DNA of 64,000 nucleotides, taken from assembly GCA_017569285.1 (NCBI GenBank), contig CP069419.1, positions 2,480,001 through 2,544,000 of the forward strand, in the 5' to 3' direction. Under the pieces are notes generated by a model. That model ran no database searches, was not told where the DNA came from, and saw nothing but the letters and a program-made list of their open reading frames with translations. Position 1 is the first letter of the stretch. Each line of letters starts with the position of its first letter. The DNA comes from Clostridiales bacterium (lineage in GTDB: Bacteria > Bacillota > Clostridia > Christensenellales > Aristaeellaceae). Positions 7,607-14,752 of the stretch are shown here, piece after piece. The translations under genes were made by a program, and so were the position numbers.

Positions 7607-8380
7607 TTATTCCTCATTGCCGGCGGGGCGGAAGACCTCCCGCGCCACGTTGATGAAATTGCGGAGGATGGGGGAGGACGGCTCCCGGTAAACCAGGCCG
7701 CTGGCCCAGGTGAGGCCCATCTTCAGCGGTACGGTGCGCAGGGGCAGAAACTGGCTGCCCACGTGCGGCGGAAGCAGGCCGATGTGTCCGTCCTCGAAGG
7801 TGCGGAGCATGGTGTAGAAATCCATGATGCGCGGATCCTCGCTGATGCGGATCTGCGGATAGTTCTGCTCGATGAACTCCCGCAGGCCGGGGAGGCGCTC
7901 GAACCGGTATACGATGATATGCTGTCCGGCCAGGTCATCCAGCGTGAGCGAGGCACGGGAGGCCAGGGGATGATTGGGAGACATCATGGCGTCCCGGCCT
8001 TCCCGGATGAGCGGCACAAAGGTGCGTCCGGCGGTATGCGCCCGGGGGCAGTCATAATACTCAATGACATCAAGGGCGCCACGGTCCAGGTCGTTGAGGA
8101 GCTGGTCCTCGGGTTCCATAACCGGCTTCTGGATGACATCCGGGTATTTCTGGAAGAAGGGCCCGCTGAGGCGGGGGAACAGGTCCGGCTGCAGGCCGAC
8201 GATGGCCCCGATGCGGATGCAGTTGCTGAGGGAATCGGTCTCCCGGCAGCGGGTGAGCAGCAGGTCCATATCCGAACGGAGCTTGAGTACTCCGTCCAGG
8301 AAGGTCTCACCCGCGGGTGTCAGGCGGATGCCGGAAACGCTGCGTTCGAAGAGTTTGAAATCCAGGTTCCGGGTATTCAT
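7607..8380 (-). CDS. LysR-type regulator, lacking most of the DNA-binding domain
   Basis: A 257-residue protein whose residues 50-257 match a LysR substrate-binding domain (MMSPNHPLA, DDLAGQHIIVY). Residues 5-25 (RNLDFKLFERS, then GIRLTPAGE) match only the end of the usual N-terminal winged helix. About 45 residues carrying the helix-turn-helix are absent, and no alternative frame upstream supplies them. The ATG at 8380 has a good AGGAG ribosome site, so the short form may be translated. It is divergent from the flavoprotein gene, a typical LysR-target layout. It may be a decayed regulator or a non-DNA-binding effector protein. Confidence 0.7.
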   Translation of the reverse strand: MNTRNLDFKLFERSVSGIRLTPAGETFLDGVLKLRSDMDLLLTRCRETDSLSNCIRIGAIVGLQPDLFPRLSGPFFQKYPDVIQKPVMEPEDQLLNDLDRGALDVIEYYDCPRAHTAGRTFVPLIREGRDAMMSPNHPLASRASLTLDDLAGQHIIVYRFERLPGLREFIEQNYPQIRISEDPRIMDFYTMLRTFEDGHIGLLPPHVGSQFLPLRTVPLKMGLTWASGLVYREPSSPILRNFINVAREVFRPAGNEE

Positions 8381-8431
8381 GGTGCACTCCTGAAAAAGGA
8401 ATTTAGGGTAAAAGGTTTCCCTTTTCACCTT

Positions 8432-8453
8432 TATACAGGATTCCTTCTGTAAA
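8432..8453. promoter_or_regulatory. Dyad resembling a LysR box in the divergent gap
   Basis: TACAG (8434-8438) and CTGTA (8447-8451) form a dyad with an 8-base spacer, giving the T-N11-A pattern of LysR-type operators. It lies between the truncated LysR-type gene and the flavoprotein gene. Its function is inferred from position and form. Confidence 0.4.
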
Positions 8454-8531
8454 TGCAAGCCCGATTTGTATATAATAAAAATACAAAAAAAAGCCGGAAG
8501 GTCCGGCTATACAAAGGGAGGAATATTTGCC

Positions 8532-10568
8532 ATGGAGAAAAACATTTCCCGCCGTTCGTTCCTGAAGGGCACAGCCATTGGCGCAGCGGGGATTGCCGTT
8601 GCTTCCACCGGTCTGAAACTGCAGGAGAGCAAAGCGGAAGACGCCATCGCGTGGGACGCGGAGTATGACGTAGTCGTTCTGGGTTACGGCGGTGCCGGCG
8701 CGAACGCGGCGGTCGCTGCGTACGAGAACGGTGCAAAGGTTCTGCTTGCTGAAAAAGCGCCCGAAGGCGCTGAAGGCGGCAACACCGCGGTGTCCGGCCA
8801 GTTCGTTATGGCCACCGACGACGCGGACGGCCTGTATGACTACCTGACCACCCTGATGGGCAAGTTCCAGAACTGGGATCCCGACGCTGTGCGCGCGTAC
8901 TGCGAAGGCTGCGTTGAGAACTACGCCTGGATGACCGGCCCCATGGGCGGCGATCCCGCCATCATTTCCCCGACCGAGCATCCCTCTGCCGGCATGGAAG
9001 CCCGCAACAACGACTGGAAACTGGCCGACGGTGAGGAAGGACGCCTGGCCGACCCGTACAAGCTGGGCCGGAAAGACTACTGGTACTACAACTGGGCAGA
9101 GTTCCCGGAAATCCCCTCCAGCGTGCACTGCCTGTGCCTGACCGCGACCGGCACCCGTTTCGACCGCGGCTACTACAACCTGTGCCAGAACGCCGTGAAG
9201 GCGCGGCCCATCGACGTATGGTTCGCTGCCCCCGGCAAGAAGCTGATCACCGACGCGGAAGGCGCGGTTATCGGCGTGATCATCAACAAGGACGGAGCTG
9301 ACCTGAAGGTCAAGGCCAACGGCGGCGTCGTGCTGGCCTGCGGCGGCTTCGAGCACAACCAGGAAATGATTGCCAGCTTCCTGCAGATGCCCTATGTCCA
9401 TCAGCAGGGCGGCCTGTACAACGACGGCGACGGCATCAAGATGGCCCTGGGCGCCGGTGCGGACCTGTGGCATATGTCCAACTCCGCCGGCTTTACCTGG
9501 ACCCACAAGCGGCCGCACCTGGACGCGGTGAGCCTCTTCGGCGGCCCCAACTCCGGCAGCGGTATCTACGTCGGCCTCGGCGGCGACCGGTTCATGAATG
9601 AATCCGCGGCGACCCGTCACGGCCGGATCTACATCGGCGGACGCTGGATCTCCACGCCCATGCCCCTGCCCGCCTACCTGGTGCAGGACAGCGACCAGCT
9701 GGCGGCCGGCAAGAAGCTGGTCAGCGCCTTCTCCGACGGATATGTGGACGAACTGAAGACCGGCGAAGTCCTGATGGGCGAAACCCTGGAAGAGCTGGCT
9801 GAAGCGATCCGCAACTCCGAAGGCGGCAAGGATGCTCCCGACTTCAGCACCGAGCGCTTTGTGAAGGCGGTCAACGACTACAACAAGCGTTATGATGCCG
9901 GTGAGGACGCCGACTACGGCCGTCCCTTCAGCACCATGGTGCCCGTGAAGAAGGGCCCCTTCTACGCCACCAAGATCGGACCGACCTACTTCAACACGCA
10001 GGGCGGCCCCCGCAAGAACAAGTACGGCCAGGTTATCAACACTGAAGGCCTGCCGATCGAAGGCCTGTTCGAAGCCGGTGAGATGGGCTCCATCTTCTGC
10101 GACATGTACAACGGCTCCGGCAACCTGGGTGAGACGATGGTCTTCGGCCGCATCTCCGGCACCAACGCCGCGAAGCGCGCCAAGGGCGAGTTCAAGAGCG
10201 AAGACAAGCCCGTGACCACGTGGGTCGGCGAGATCTACGAGCCCGGCACCACCCGTCCCGCCAGCGCGATCGCTGCGGCTTCCGCCAACGTCACCGGCAC
10301 CTTCAAGGACGGCGAATATGAAGGCGAAGGCAACGGCATCAACGGCAAGATCAAGGTGAAGGTCACCATCAAGGACGGCAAGATCGAGAACGTTGAGATC
10401 CTCGAACAGGCTGAGACCGAAGGCCTCGGCGGCGCGGCACTGCCGAAGTACGCGGCGCAGACGGTTGAAAAGCAGAACCTGGAAGAGATCGACGTGATCT
10501 CCGGCGTAACCGTCACCCTCGACGGCTACAAGGAAGCGGTCAACGACGCCCTGTCCAAGGCCCTGTAA
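8532..10568 (+). CDS. Tat-exported FAD-dependent reductase with covalent FMN-binding domain
   Basis: A 678-residue protein of the fumarate-reductase/flavocytochrome-c type. The N-terminus carries a twin-arginine signal, SRRSFLKGTAIGAAG, with Arg7-Arg8. The FAD domain starts with the dinucleotide motif VVVLGYGGAGANAAVAAYE (about 47-65) and has a second FAD motif near 540-570 (GLFEAGEMG...). The C-terminal FMN-binding domain (about 590-678) ends in ISGVTVT, where Thr660 is the expected FMN attachment site through ApbE-type flavinylation. It should work outside the membrane as the end reductase for an organic acceptor that is not identifiable here. The start at 8532 follows AGGGAGG. Arg codons favour CGC/CGT unlike most neighbours, which suggests high expression. 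Confidence 0.9.
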   Translation: MEKNISRRSFLKGTAIGAAGIAVASTGLKLQESKAEDAIAWDAEYDVVVLGYGGAGANAAVAAYENGAKVLLAEKAPEGAEGGNTAVSGQFVMATDDADGLYDYLTTLMGKFQNWDPDAVRAYCEGCVENYAWMTGPMGGDPAIISPTEHPSAGMEARNNDWKLADGEEGRLADPYKLGRKDYWYYNWAEFPEIPSSVHCLCLTATGTRFDRGYYNLCQNAVKARPIDVWFAAPGKKLITDAEGAVIGVIINKDGADLKVKANGGVVLACGGFEHNQEMIASFLQMPYVHQQGGLYNDGDGIKMALGAGADLWHMSNSAGFTWTHKRPHLDAVSLFGGPNSGSGIYVGLGGDRFMNESAATRHGRIYIGGRWISTPMPLPAYLVQDSDQLAAGKKLVSAFSDGYVDELKTGEVLMGETLEELAEAIRNSEGGKDAPDFSTERFVKAVNDYNKRYDAGEDADYGRPFSTMVPVKKGPFYATKIGPTYFNTQGGPRKNKYGQVINTEGLPIEGLFEAGEMGSIFCDMYNGSGNLGETMVFGRISGTNAAKRAKGEFKSEDKPVTTWVGEIYEPGTTRPASAIAAASANVTGTFKDGEYEGEGNGINGKIKVKVTIKDGKIENVEILEQAETEGLGGAALPKYAAQTVEKQNLEEIDVISGVTVTLDGYKEAVNDALSKAL

Positions 10569-10608
10569 TTAAATGAAAGTATTCCCAGAGCCAGGGGAAT
10601 GTTTTCAT

Positions 10609-10639
10609 GGGACCGGAAGACGGTTCCTACTCCGGTCCC
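10609..10639 (+). other. Hairpin after the flavoprotein gene
   Basis: GGGACCGGA (10609-10617) pairs exactly with TCCGGTCCC (10631-10639). No T-run follows. It lies just before the main terminator and may protect the 3' end. Confidence 0.5.
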
Positions 10640-10651
10640 GGCTCATACCCG

Positions 10652-10684
10652 GCACCTGTTTCCGGAAGGAAACAGGTGCTTTTT
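10652..10684 (+). terminator. Rho-independent terminator of the flavoprotein gene
   Basis: A perfect 12-base stem, GCACCTGTTTCC with GGAAACAGGTGC, around a GGAA tetraloop, followed by TTTTTC. Confidence 0.93.
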
Positions 10685-10790
10685 CATCGAAAAATACCAC
10701 ATATGCATCTATATCTACCACTTATCGGAAATCGCTGGATTTATTCTATGGGCTTCTGTATGATACACCCGTACCAGGGAGGTGGAACAC

Positions 10791-11231
10791 TTGCAGGTTG
10801 AAATCAAAATTGACAGCACGGTCCGGGAACCGAAGGTCATCGTACTGACGGACCGGATGACGGATGAGGTGAACGAAATCGTCCGGAAGATTTCGGAAAC
10901 GGAGCCGGCGATGCTGGCAGGATTCCGGGAGGATACGGTGACGGTGCTGGATCCGGAGGAGATTTACCGGATCTACGCGGCGAACGGCAAGGTGTTTGCC
11001 GTGACCGGAAAGGCGGAGTATACCCTGCGGATGCGGCTGTATGAAGTGGAGGAACGCTTCCGCAGGAGCAGCTTTGTGCGGATATCCAACTCGGAGATCG
11101 TCAACCTGAAGGCGGTGAGGAGCTTTGACCTGAGCCTCGCCGGAACGATCCGCGTTGCCCTGAAGAACGGAGAGACGGCCTACGTATCGCGCAGGTATGT
11201 GGGCAAAATAAAAGAAGCACTTGGAATGTGA
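10791..11231 (+). CDS. LytTR-family DNA-binding regulator
   Basis: A 146-residue protein with a short N-terminal part (1-45) and a LytTR domain (about 50-146) recognisable by YRIYAANGKVFAVT, RRSSFVRISNSEIVNL and AYVSRRYVGKIKE. LytTR proteins bind paired direct repeats upstream of targets. TTG 10791 is chosen as start because AGGGAGG lies 7-8 bases before it; a GTG at 10782 overlaps that site. The gene overlaps or abuts a DUF3021 membrane protein, a widespread Firmicutes pair thought to form a self-regulating unit in which the membrane protein restrains the regulator. Confidence 0.9.
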   Translation: MQVEIKIDSTVREPKVIVLTDRMTDEVNEIVRKISETEPAMLAGFREDTVTVLDPEEIYRIYAANGKVFAVTGKAEYTLRMRLYEVEERFRRSSFVRISNSEIVNLKAVRSFDLSLAGTIRVALKNGETAYVSRRYVGKIKEALGM

Positions 11232-11242
11232 GGTGGATGAAT

Positions 11243-11695
11243 ATGAAGAAAAAGATTTTGCGGCGCTGCCTGGCCGGTATGCCGGTGGGCGTCATGATCA
11301 GCGTTGTGATTACCATTATCATCTCCCTGGCCATCGGGGACGGGAAGTACTACATGGTGTACCCGGACCTGGTGACGGACTGCGGAACGGAGATCGCGGC
11401 CGTCATCATCCAGACGCTGTGCTCCATGCTGTACGGCGCGGCGTTTGCCGGCGCTTCCGTGGTGTGGGATACGGACTGGAGCCTGACGAAGATGACGGCG
11501 GTGCACTTCCTGATCTGCTCGGCCGCAACGTTCCCGACGGCGTACCTGATGCGGTGGATGAACCACAGCGTCGGCGGCGTGCTGGGTTACTTCGTCCAGT
11601 TTGTGATCATCTACGTGGTGATCTGGGTGGTATCGTATTTCGCGACGAAGAAGAAGATTGAGGCATTCAACCGGAAGATCGGCGCGAAGGCGTAA
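11243..11695 (+). CDS. DUF3021 membrane protein, partner of LytTR
   Basis: A 150-residue protein with four predicted transmembrane helices (about 15-32, 47-70, 85-102, 113-134) and a lysine-rich C-terminus, matching the DUF3021 layout. ATG 11243 follows GAGGTGG by a normal distance; an in-frame GTG at 11228 overlaps the LytTR stop and is possible. It is known to co-occur with LytTR regulators; a role as membrane-bound antagonist of the regulator is inferred from that pairing. Confidence 0.85.
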   Translation: MKKKILRRCLAGMPVGVMISVVITIIISLAIGDGKYYMVYPDLVTDCGTEIAAVIIQTLCSMLYGAAFAGASVVWDTDWSLTKMTAVHFLICSAATFPTAYLMRWMNHSVGGVLGYFVQFVIIYVVIWVVSYFATKKKIEAFNRKIGAKA

Positions 11696-11710
11696 GGAAA
11701 ATCATGCAGC

Positions 11711-11740
11711 GGGCGGGGAAGTGTCCCCGCCCGGTTTTTT
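11711..11740 (+). terminator. Rho-independent terminator after DUF3021 gene
   Basis: GGGCGGGG pairs with CCCCGCCC around AAGTGT and is followed by GGTTTTTT. Confidence 0.92.
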
Positions 11741-11742
11741 AC

Positions 11743-11770
11743 TTGAAAATTAGCTAAAATATGATACAAT
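11743..11770 (+). promoter_or_regulatory. Promoter of the toxin-antitoxin operon
   Basis: TTGAAA (11743-11748) and TACAAT (11765-11770) are spaced by 16 bases. Confidence 0.7.
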
Positions 11771-11779
11771 AATATTAGC
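11753..11779. promoter_or_regulatory. Imperfect dyad over the -10, probable antitoxin operator
   Basis: GCTAAAATAT and AATATTAGC form an imperfect inverted repeat that spans the -10 hexamer, where a Phd-type antitoxin would autorepress. The role is inferred from position. Confidence 0.45.
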
Positions 11780-11799
11780 CAATAAAGGGAGGCATGAGC

Positions 11800-12048
11800 A
11801 TGAATGAAACGATTGCAACCGCAACATCCACGGAGATGCAGAATAATTTCGGCCGTTATCTCCAGATGGTGATGAACGGGGCTGAAGTGATTGTGACCCG
11901 GAACGGGAAAGAAGTCGGACGCCTGATTCCACGGAAGGCGGCGGTTTCCTACCTGACGGATTCCCTGACCGGAATCCTGAGCGGAAATGAAGACCCGGAC
12001 CAGGCAAGGGCGGAAAGGCTGATGGAAAAGTATGAGAGTACTGATTGA
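11800..12048 (+). CDS. Type II antitoxin, Phd/YefM family
   Basis: An 82-residue protein with the Phd/YefM N-terminal DNA-binding fold (TATSTEMQNNFGRYLQMVMNGAEVIVTRNGKEVGRLIP). The C-terminal tail (about 48-82) is acidic and should wrap around the toxin. ATG 11800 lies 7 bases after AAGGGAGG; an in-frame ATG at 11794 is too close to that site. It overlaps the PIN toxin gene by 17 bases, the usual antitoxin-first order. Confidence 0.9.
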   Translation: MNETIATATSTEMQNNFGRYLQMVMNGAEVIVTRNGKEVGRLIPRKAAVSYLTDSLTGILSGNEDPDQARAERLMEKYESTD

Positions 12049-12439
12049 CGGGAATATCATCCTGGATGTCCTGCAGAACCGGATTCCCCATACGGAAATG
12101 TCCGCCAGGGTATGGAAGATGTGCGAAACCGGGCTGCTGGACGGATATGTGTCCGCACTGACTTTCGCAAACCTGGTATATGTGATGAGGAAGGAACTGA
12201 CACCGGCAAAAATCCATGACGTGCTGAACAAGCTGGCAATCATCTTTCACTTCACTGACCTGAGCACTGCCGATATGATGCGGGCGGCGGAGATGGAATG
12301 GAGTGACTATGAGGACGCGGTCCAGGCTGCAACGGCGGGCCGGATCCATGCGGAAGCCATTATTACCCGGAACGTACGGGATTACAGGCAGAGCCGGATC
12401 CCGGCATTTGCACCGGACGAGTTCCTGAAGAGAATTTGA
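12032..12439 (+). CDS. Type II toxin, PIN-domain ribonuclease (VapC-like)
   Basis: A 135-residue PIN-fold protein. Metal-binding acidic residues expected of the family are visible: Asp6 in VLIDGNIILDVL, Glu22 in HTEMSARVW, Asp94 and Asp97 in WSDYEDAVQAATA, and Asp116 in ITRNVRDY. It would cleave RNA when freed from the Phd-type antitoxin encoded in the overlapping upstream gene. Pairing of a PIN toxin with a Phd-type antitoxin is common. A hairpin (12441-12477) follows the stop. Confidence 0.9.
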   Translation: MRVLIDGNIILDVLQNRIPHTEMSARVWKMCETGLLDGYVSALTFANLVYVMRKELTPAKIHDVLNKLAIIFHFTDLSTADMMRAAEMEWSDYEDAVQAATAGRIHAEAIITRNVRDYRQSRIPAFAPDEFLKRI

Positions 12440-12440
12440 A

Positions 12441-12477
12441 CGGGGTTGCAGGAGGACGGTCTTCCAAGGCAACCCCA
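12441..12477 (+). terminator. Hairpin after the toxin gene, possible terminator
   Basis: GGGGTTGC pairs with GCAACCCC across a long loop, 2 bases past the toxin stop. It lacks a T-run, so termination is uncertain. Confidence 0.4.
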
Positions 12478-12484
12478 AGAGGAA

Positions 12485-12544
12485 ATGTGACAGTAGGGCT
12501 GTCCCCTTGTCACATGTGACAGTAGGGCTGTCCCTCTGTCACAT
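12485..12544. repeat. REP-like dyads, two tandem ATGTGACA units
   Basis: Two direct copies of the 31-base unit seen at 1206-1269, at 12485-12515 and 12514-12544, sharing their junction bases. Each has ATGTGACA and TGTCACAT tips and an AGGGCTGTCCC core; they differ only in the CCTTG/TCTG step. Confidence 0.85.
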
Positions 12545-12597
12545 AAATTCCCACTTGCCCAATTCCTTCATATTGAATATAATAGGGCATACGCACA

Positions 12598-12836
12598 ATG
12601 ACGGAGAAAGCCCCGTGCAAAGGGTATCCCAGAGAGTGCGCCCCAGGCTGGAAGGCGCATATTCCCGGGCGGAAGGCTCCCGCTTCCCGAGTGCGCGGAA
12701 GAACATCGCAGGATGGCAATTCCGCCGGCAGCCCCCGATACAGGGCAGAGAGACGGAACGGGAAGTTCCTGTTCCAAGCAAGGTGGTACCGCGAAGCAGC
12801 AGCTTCGCCCCTGCGCGGGGCGGGCTGTTTTTTTGC
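12598..12836 (+). promoter_or_regulatory. T-box leader controlling proS
   Basis: The canonical T-box sequence AAGGTGGTACCGCG lies at about 12780-12793. It is followed by a terminator hairpin (12800-12827, CGCCCC with GGGGCG) and TTTTTTT. Upstream, CAGAGAGTGCG and GCTGGAAGGCGCA resemble the start and apical part of Stem I. Uncharged tRNA(Pro) should stabilise the antiterminator and allow proS transcription. The specifier should be a proline codon; CCC or CCG triplets occur at about 12680-12700, but the exact loop was not resolved. Confidence 0.92.
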
Positions 12837-12874
12837 AAAACGACGAGGCCGGACGGCAAGGCGGAGGAAGAGTT

Positions 12875-14602
12875 ATGAAGGTAAGGAACCTGGTATCCAA
12901 ACGTTTCAAGGAAACCCCGGCGGACTGCGTGATCCCCAGCCAGACGCTGATGATGCGCGGCGGGTACATCAAGCCCGTGGGCAACGGCATTTTCTCGCTG
13001 TTCCCCGTGACCAAGCGCATTACCGCGAAGATTGAGAACATCATCCGGCAGGAGATGAACCGCATCGACGGGCAGGAAGTACTGTTCCCGGTGGCGATGC
13101 CGGCGGATATCTGGCGGAAATCGGGCCGGTATGACAGCATCGGCTCCGAGCTGCTGAGGTTCAAGGACCGCTCCGGCGGCGACATGGTGCTGGGCATGAC
13201 CCATGAGGAAGCCGCCGTGCAGCTGATGACGGACGTGGCGGATTCCTACACCCAGTATCCCTTTATGATCTACCAGATCCAGACGAAGTTCCGCGATGAG
13301 CCCCGCTGCCGCGGCGGCCTGATCCGCGTACGCGAGTTCACGATGAAGGACGCTTACTCCTTCCACACCAGCCAGGAGGACCTGGAGCAGTACTATATGC
13401 GCTGCTACGAGGCCTACAACCGCATCTACGCGCGCTGCGGTGTGCCGGAGGTGGTGGCCGTGGCCAGCGACAGCGGCATGATGGGCGGCAAGGTGAGCCA
13501 TGAGTACATGCTGCTGACTGACGTGGGCGAGGACACGATTGTGCTGTGCCATGACTGCGATTACCGCGCGAACATGGAAGCCGCACCCTGCCTGATCACC
13601 AACGAGCCCGGCGAGATCGCCCCGCTGGAAAAGGTGGACACGCCGGACACGAAGACGATTGAAGACCTGTGCGCGCTGCTGAAGATCAAACCGCAGCAGA
13701 CCTGCAAGGCCGTGATGTACCAGCGGAACCAGGATGACAGCATCGTGATCGTGTTCATCCGCGGGGACCTGGACGTGAACGAGACCAAGCTGCGCAACTA
13801 CCTGAAGGCGGAAATCCATCCCGCCGTGATTACCGAAGGCAGCGGCATCCATGCCGGCTTCACCGGACCGATCGGCCTGCCGGAGGGCGTGACCGTGGTG
13901 TATGACAAGAGCCTGGAGGGCATCGAGTGGTTCGCCACCGGCGCCTGCGAGGAGGACAAGCACTACATCGGCTTCAACATTGCCCGGGATATCGGCAAGG
14001 TGGAGTATGTGGACGTGGCGAAGGCCATTGATGGCGGCATCTGCCCCGTGTGCGGAAAGAAGAGCATCTACACCAGCCGCGGCATCGAGGTGGGCAACAT
14101 CTTCCAGCTGGGCACCAAGTATACCGAGAGCATGGACATGACCTACCTGGACCAGGACGGCACGCTGAAGCACCCGATCATGGGCTGCTACGGCATCGGC
14201 GTGGGCCGGCTGGCCGCCAGCGTGTGCGAAGCGCACCGGGACGACTACGGCCCCATCTGGCCGATGAGCATTGCGCCGTGGCACGTGGAGATCTGCTCCC
14301 TGCGTGCGGACCAGCCGGAAGTGGCGGAGACCAGCCAGAAGCTGTATGACGAGCTGACGGCGAAGGGCATCGAAGTGCTGTGGGACGACCGGGCGGTTTC
14401 CGCCGGCGTGATGTTCTCCGACGCGGACCTGTTCGGCGTTCCGCTGCGGGTGGTCATCAGCCCCAAGGGACTGGGCAACGGCACGATCGAAATCGCCTCC
14501 CGCGACAAGAGCATGAAGGAAATCATCCCGGCGGGCGAGGCCGCGGACTTCGTGGTGAAGTACGTGAAGGACGCGCTGGCCGCGCTGGACTGCACGCTGT
14601 AA
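12875..14602 (+). CDS. proS: Prolyl-tRNA synthetase
   Basis: A 575-residue class II synthetase of the bacterial type. Motif 2 reads KFRDEPRCRGGLIRVREFTMKDAYSF in overlapping pieces, followed by an inserted editing domain (about 230-390, with DLCALLKIKPQQTCKAVMYQ), motif 3 near MGCYGIGVGRLAA and a C-terminal anticodon-binding domain. It charges tRNA(Pro) and the insertion should clear mischarged Ala-tRNA(Pro). ATG 12875 follows GGAGGAAG. Expression is controlled by the T-box leader directly upstream. A terminator follows. Confidence 0.97.
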   Translation: MKVRNLVSKRFKETPADCVIPSQTLMMRGGYIKPVGNGIFSLFPVTKRITAKIENIIRQEMNRIDGQEVLFPVAMPADIWRKSGRYDSIGSELLRFKDRSGGDMVLGMTHEEAAVQLMTDVADSYTQYPFMIYQIQTKFRDEPRCRGGLIRVREFTMKDAYSFHTSQEDLEQYYMRCYEAYNRIYARCGVPEVVAVASDSGMMGGKVSHEYMLLTDVGEDTIVLCHDCDYRANMEAAPCLITNEPGEIAPLEKVDTPDTKTIEDLCALLKIKPQQTCKAVMYQRNQDDSIVIVFIRGDLDVNETKLRNYLKAEIHPAVITEGSGIHAGFTGPIGLPEGVTVVYDKSLEGIEWFATGACEEDKHYIGFNIARDIGKVEYVDVAKAIDGGICPVCGKKSIYTSRGIEVGNIFQLGTKYTESMDMTYLDQDGTLKHPIMGCYGIGVGRLAASVCEAHRDDYGPIWPMSIAPWHVEICSLRADQPEVAETSQKLYDELTAKGIEVLWDDRAVSAGVMFSDADLFGVPLRVVISPKGLGNGTIEIASRDKSMKEIIPAGEAADFVVKYVKDALAALDCTL

Positions 14603-14623
14603 GACATAAACAAAAGGGAACCG

Positions 14624-14657
14624 GCAGCGAAGGCGAAATGCCTTCGCTGCTGTTTTT
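14624..14657 (+). terminator. Rho-independent terminator of proS
   Basis: GCAGCGAAGG pairs with CCTTCGCTGC around CGAAATG and is followed by TGTTTTTG. Confidence 0.92.
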
Positions 14658-14686
14658 GCACAGATAAAGAAAAGCGGCGCGCAGGC

Positions 14687-14715
14687 TTGACAAAAGCCGG
14701 GAACGGGACTATATA
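14687..14715 (+). promoter_or_regulatory. Strong promoter of the diguanylate cyclase gene
   Basis: TTGACA (14687-14692) and TATATA (14710-14715) are spaced by exactly 17 bases, close to the sigma-A consensus. Confidence 0.8.
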
Positions 14716-14752
14716 AGAACCTTGGAACTATGACAAGTTGGGAAGATATAAC

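Noticed and set aside
10573-10848. Short plus-strand frame after the flavoprotein gene
   Set aside because: It runs through the terminator hairpins and lacks a ribosome site or coding-like composition.
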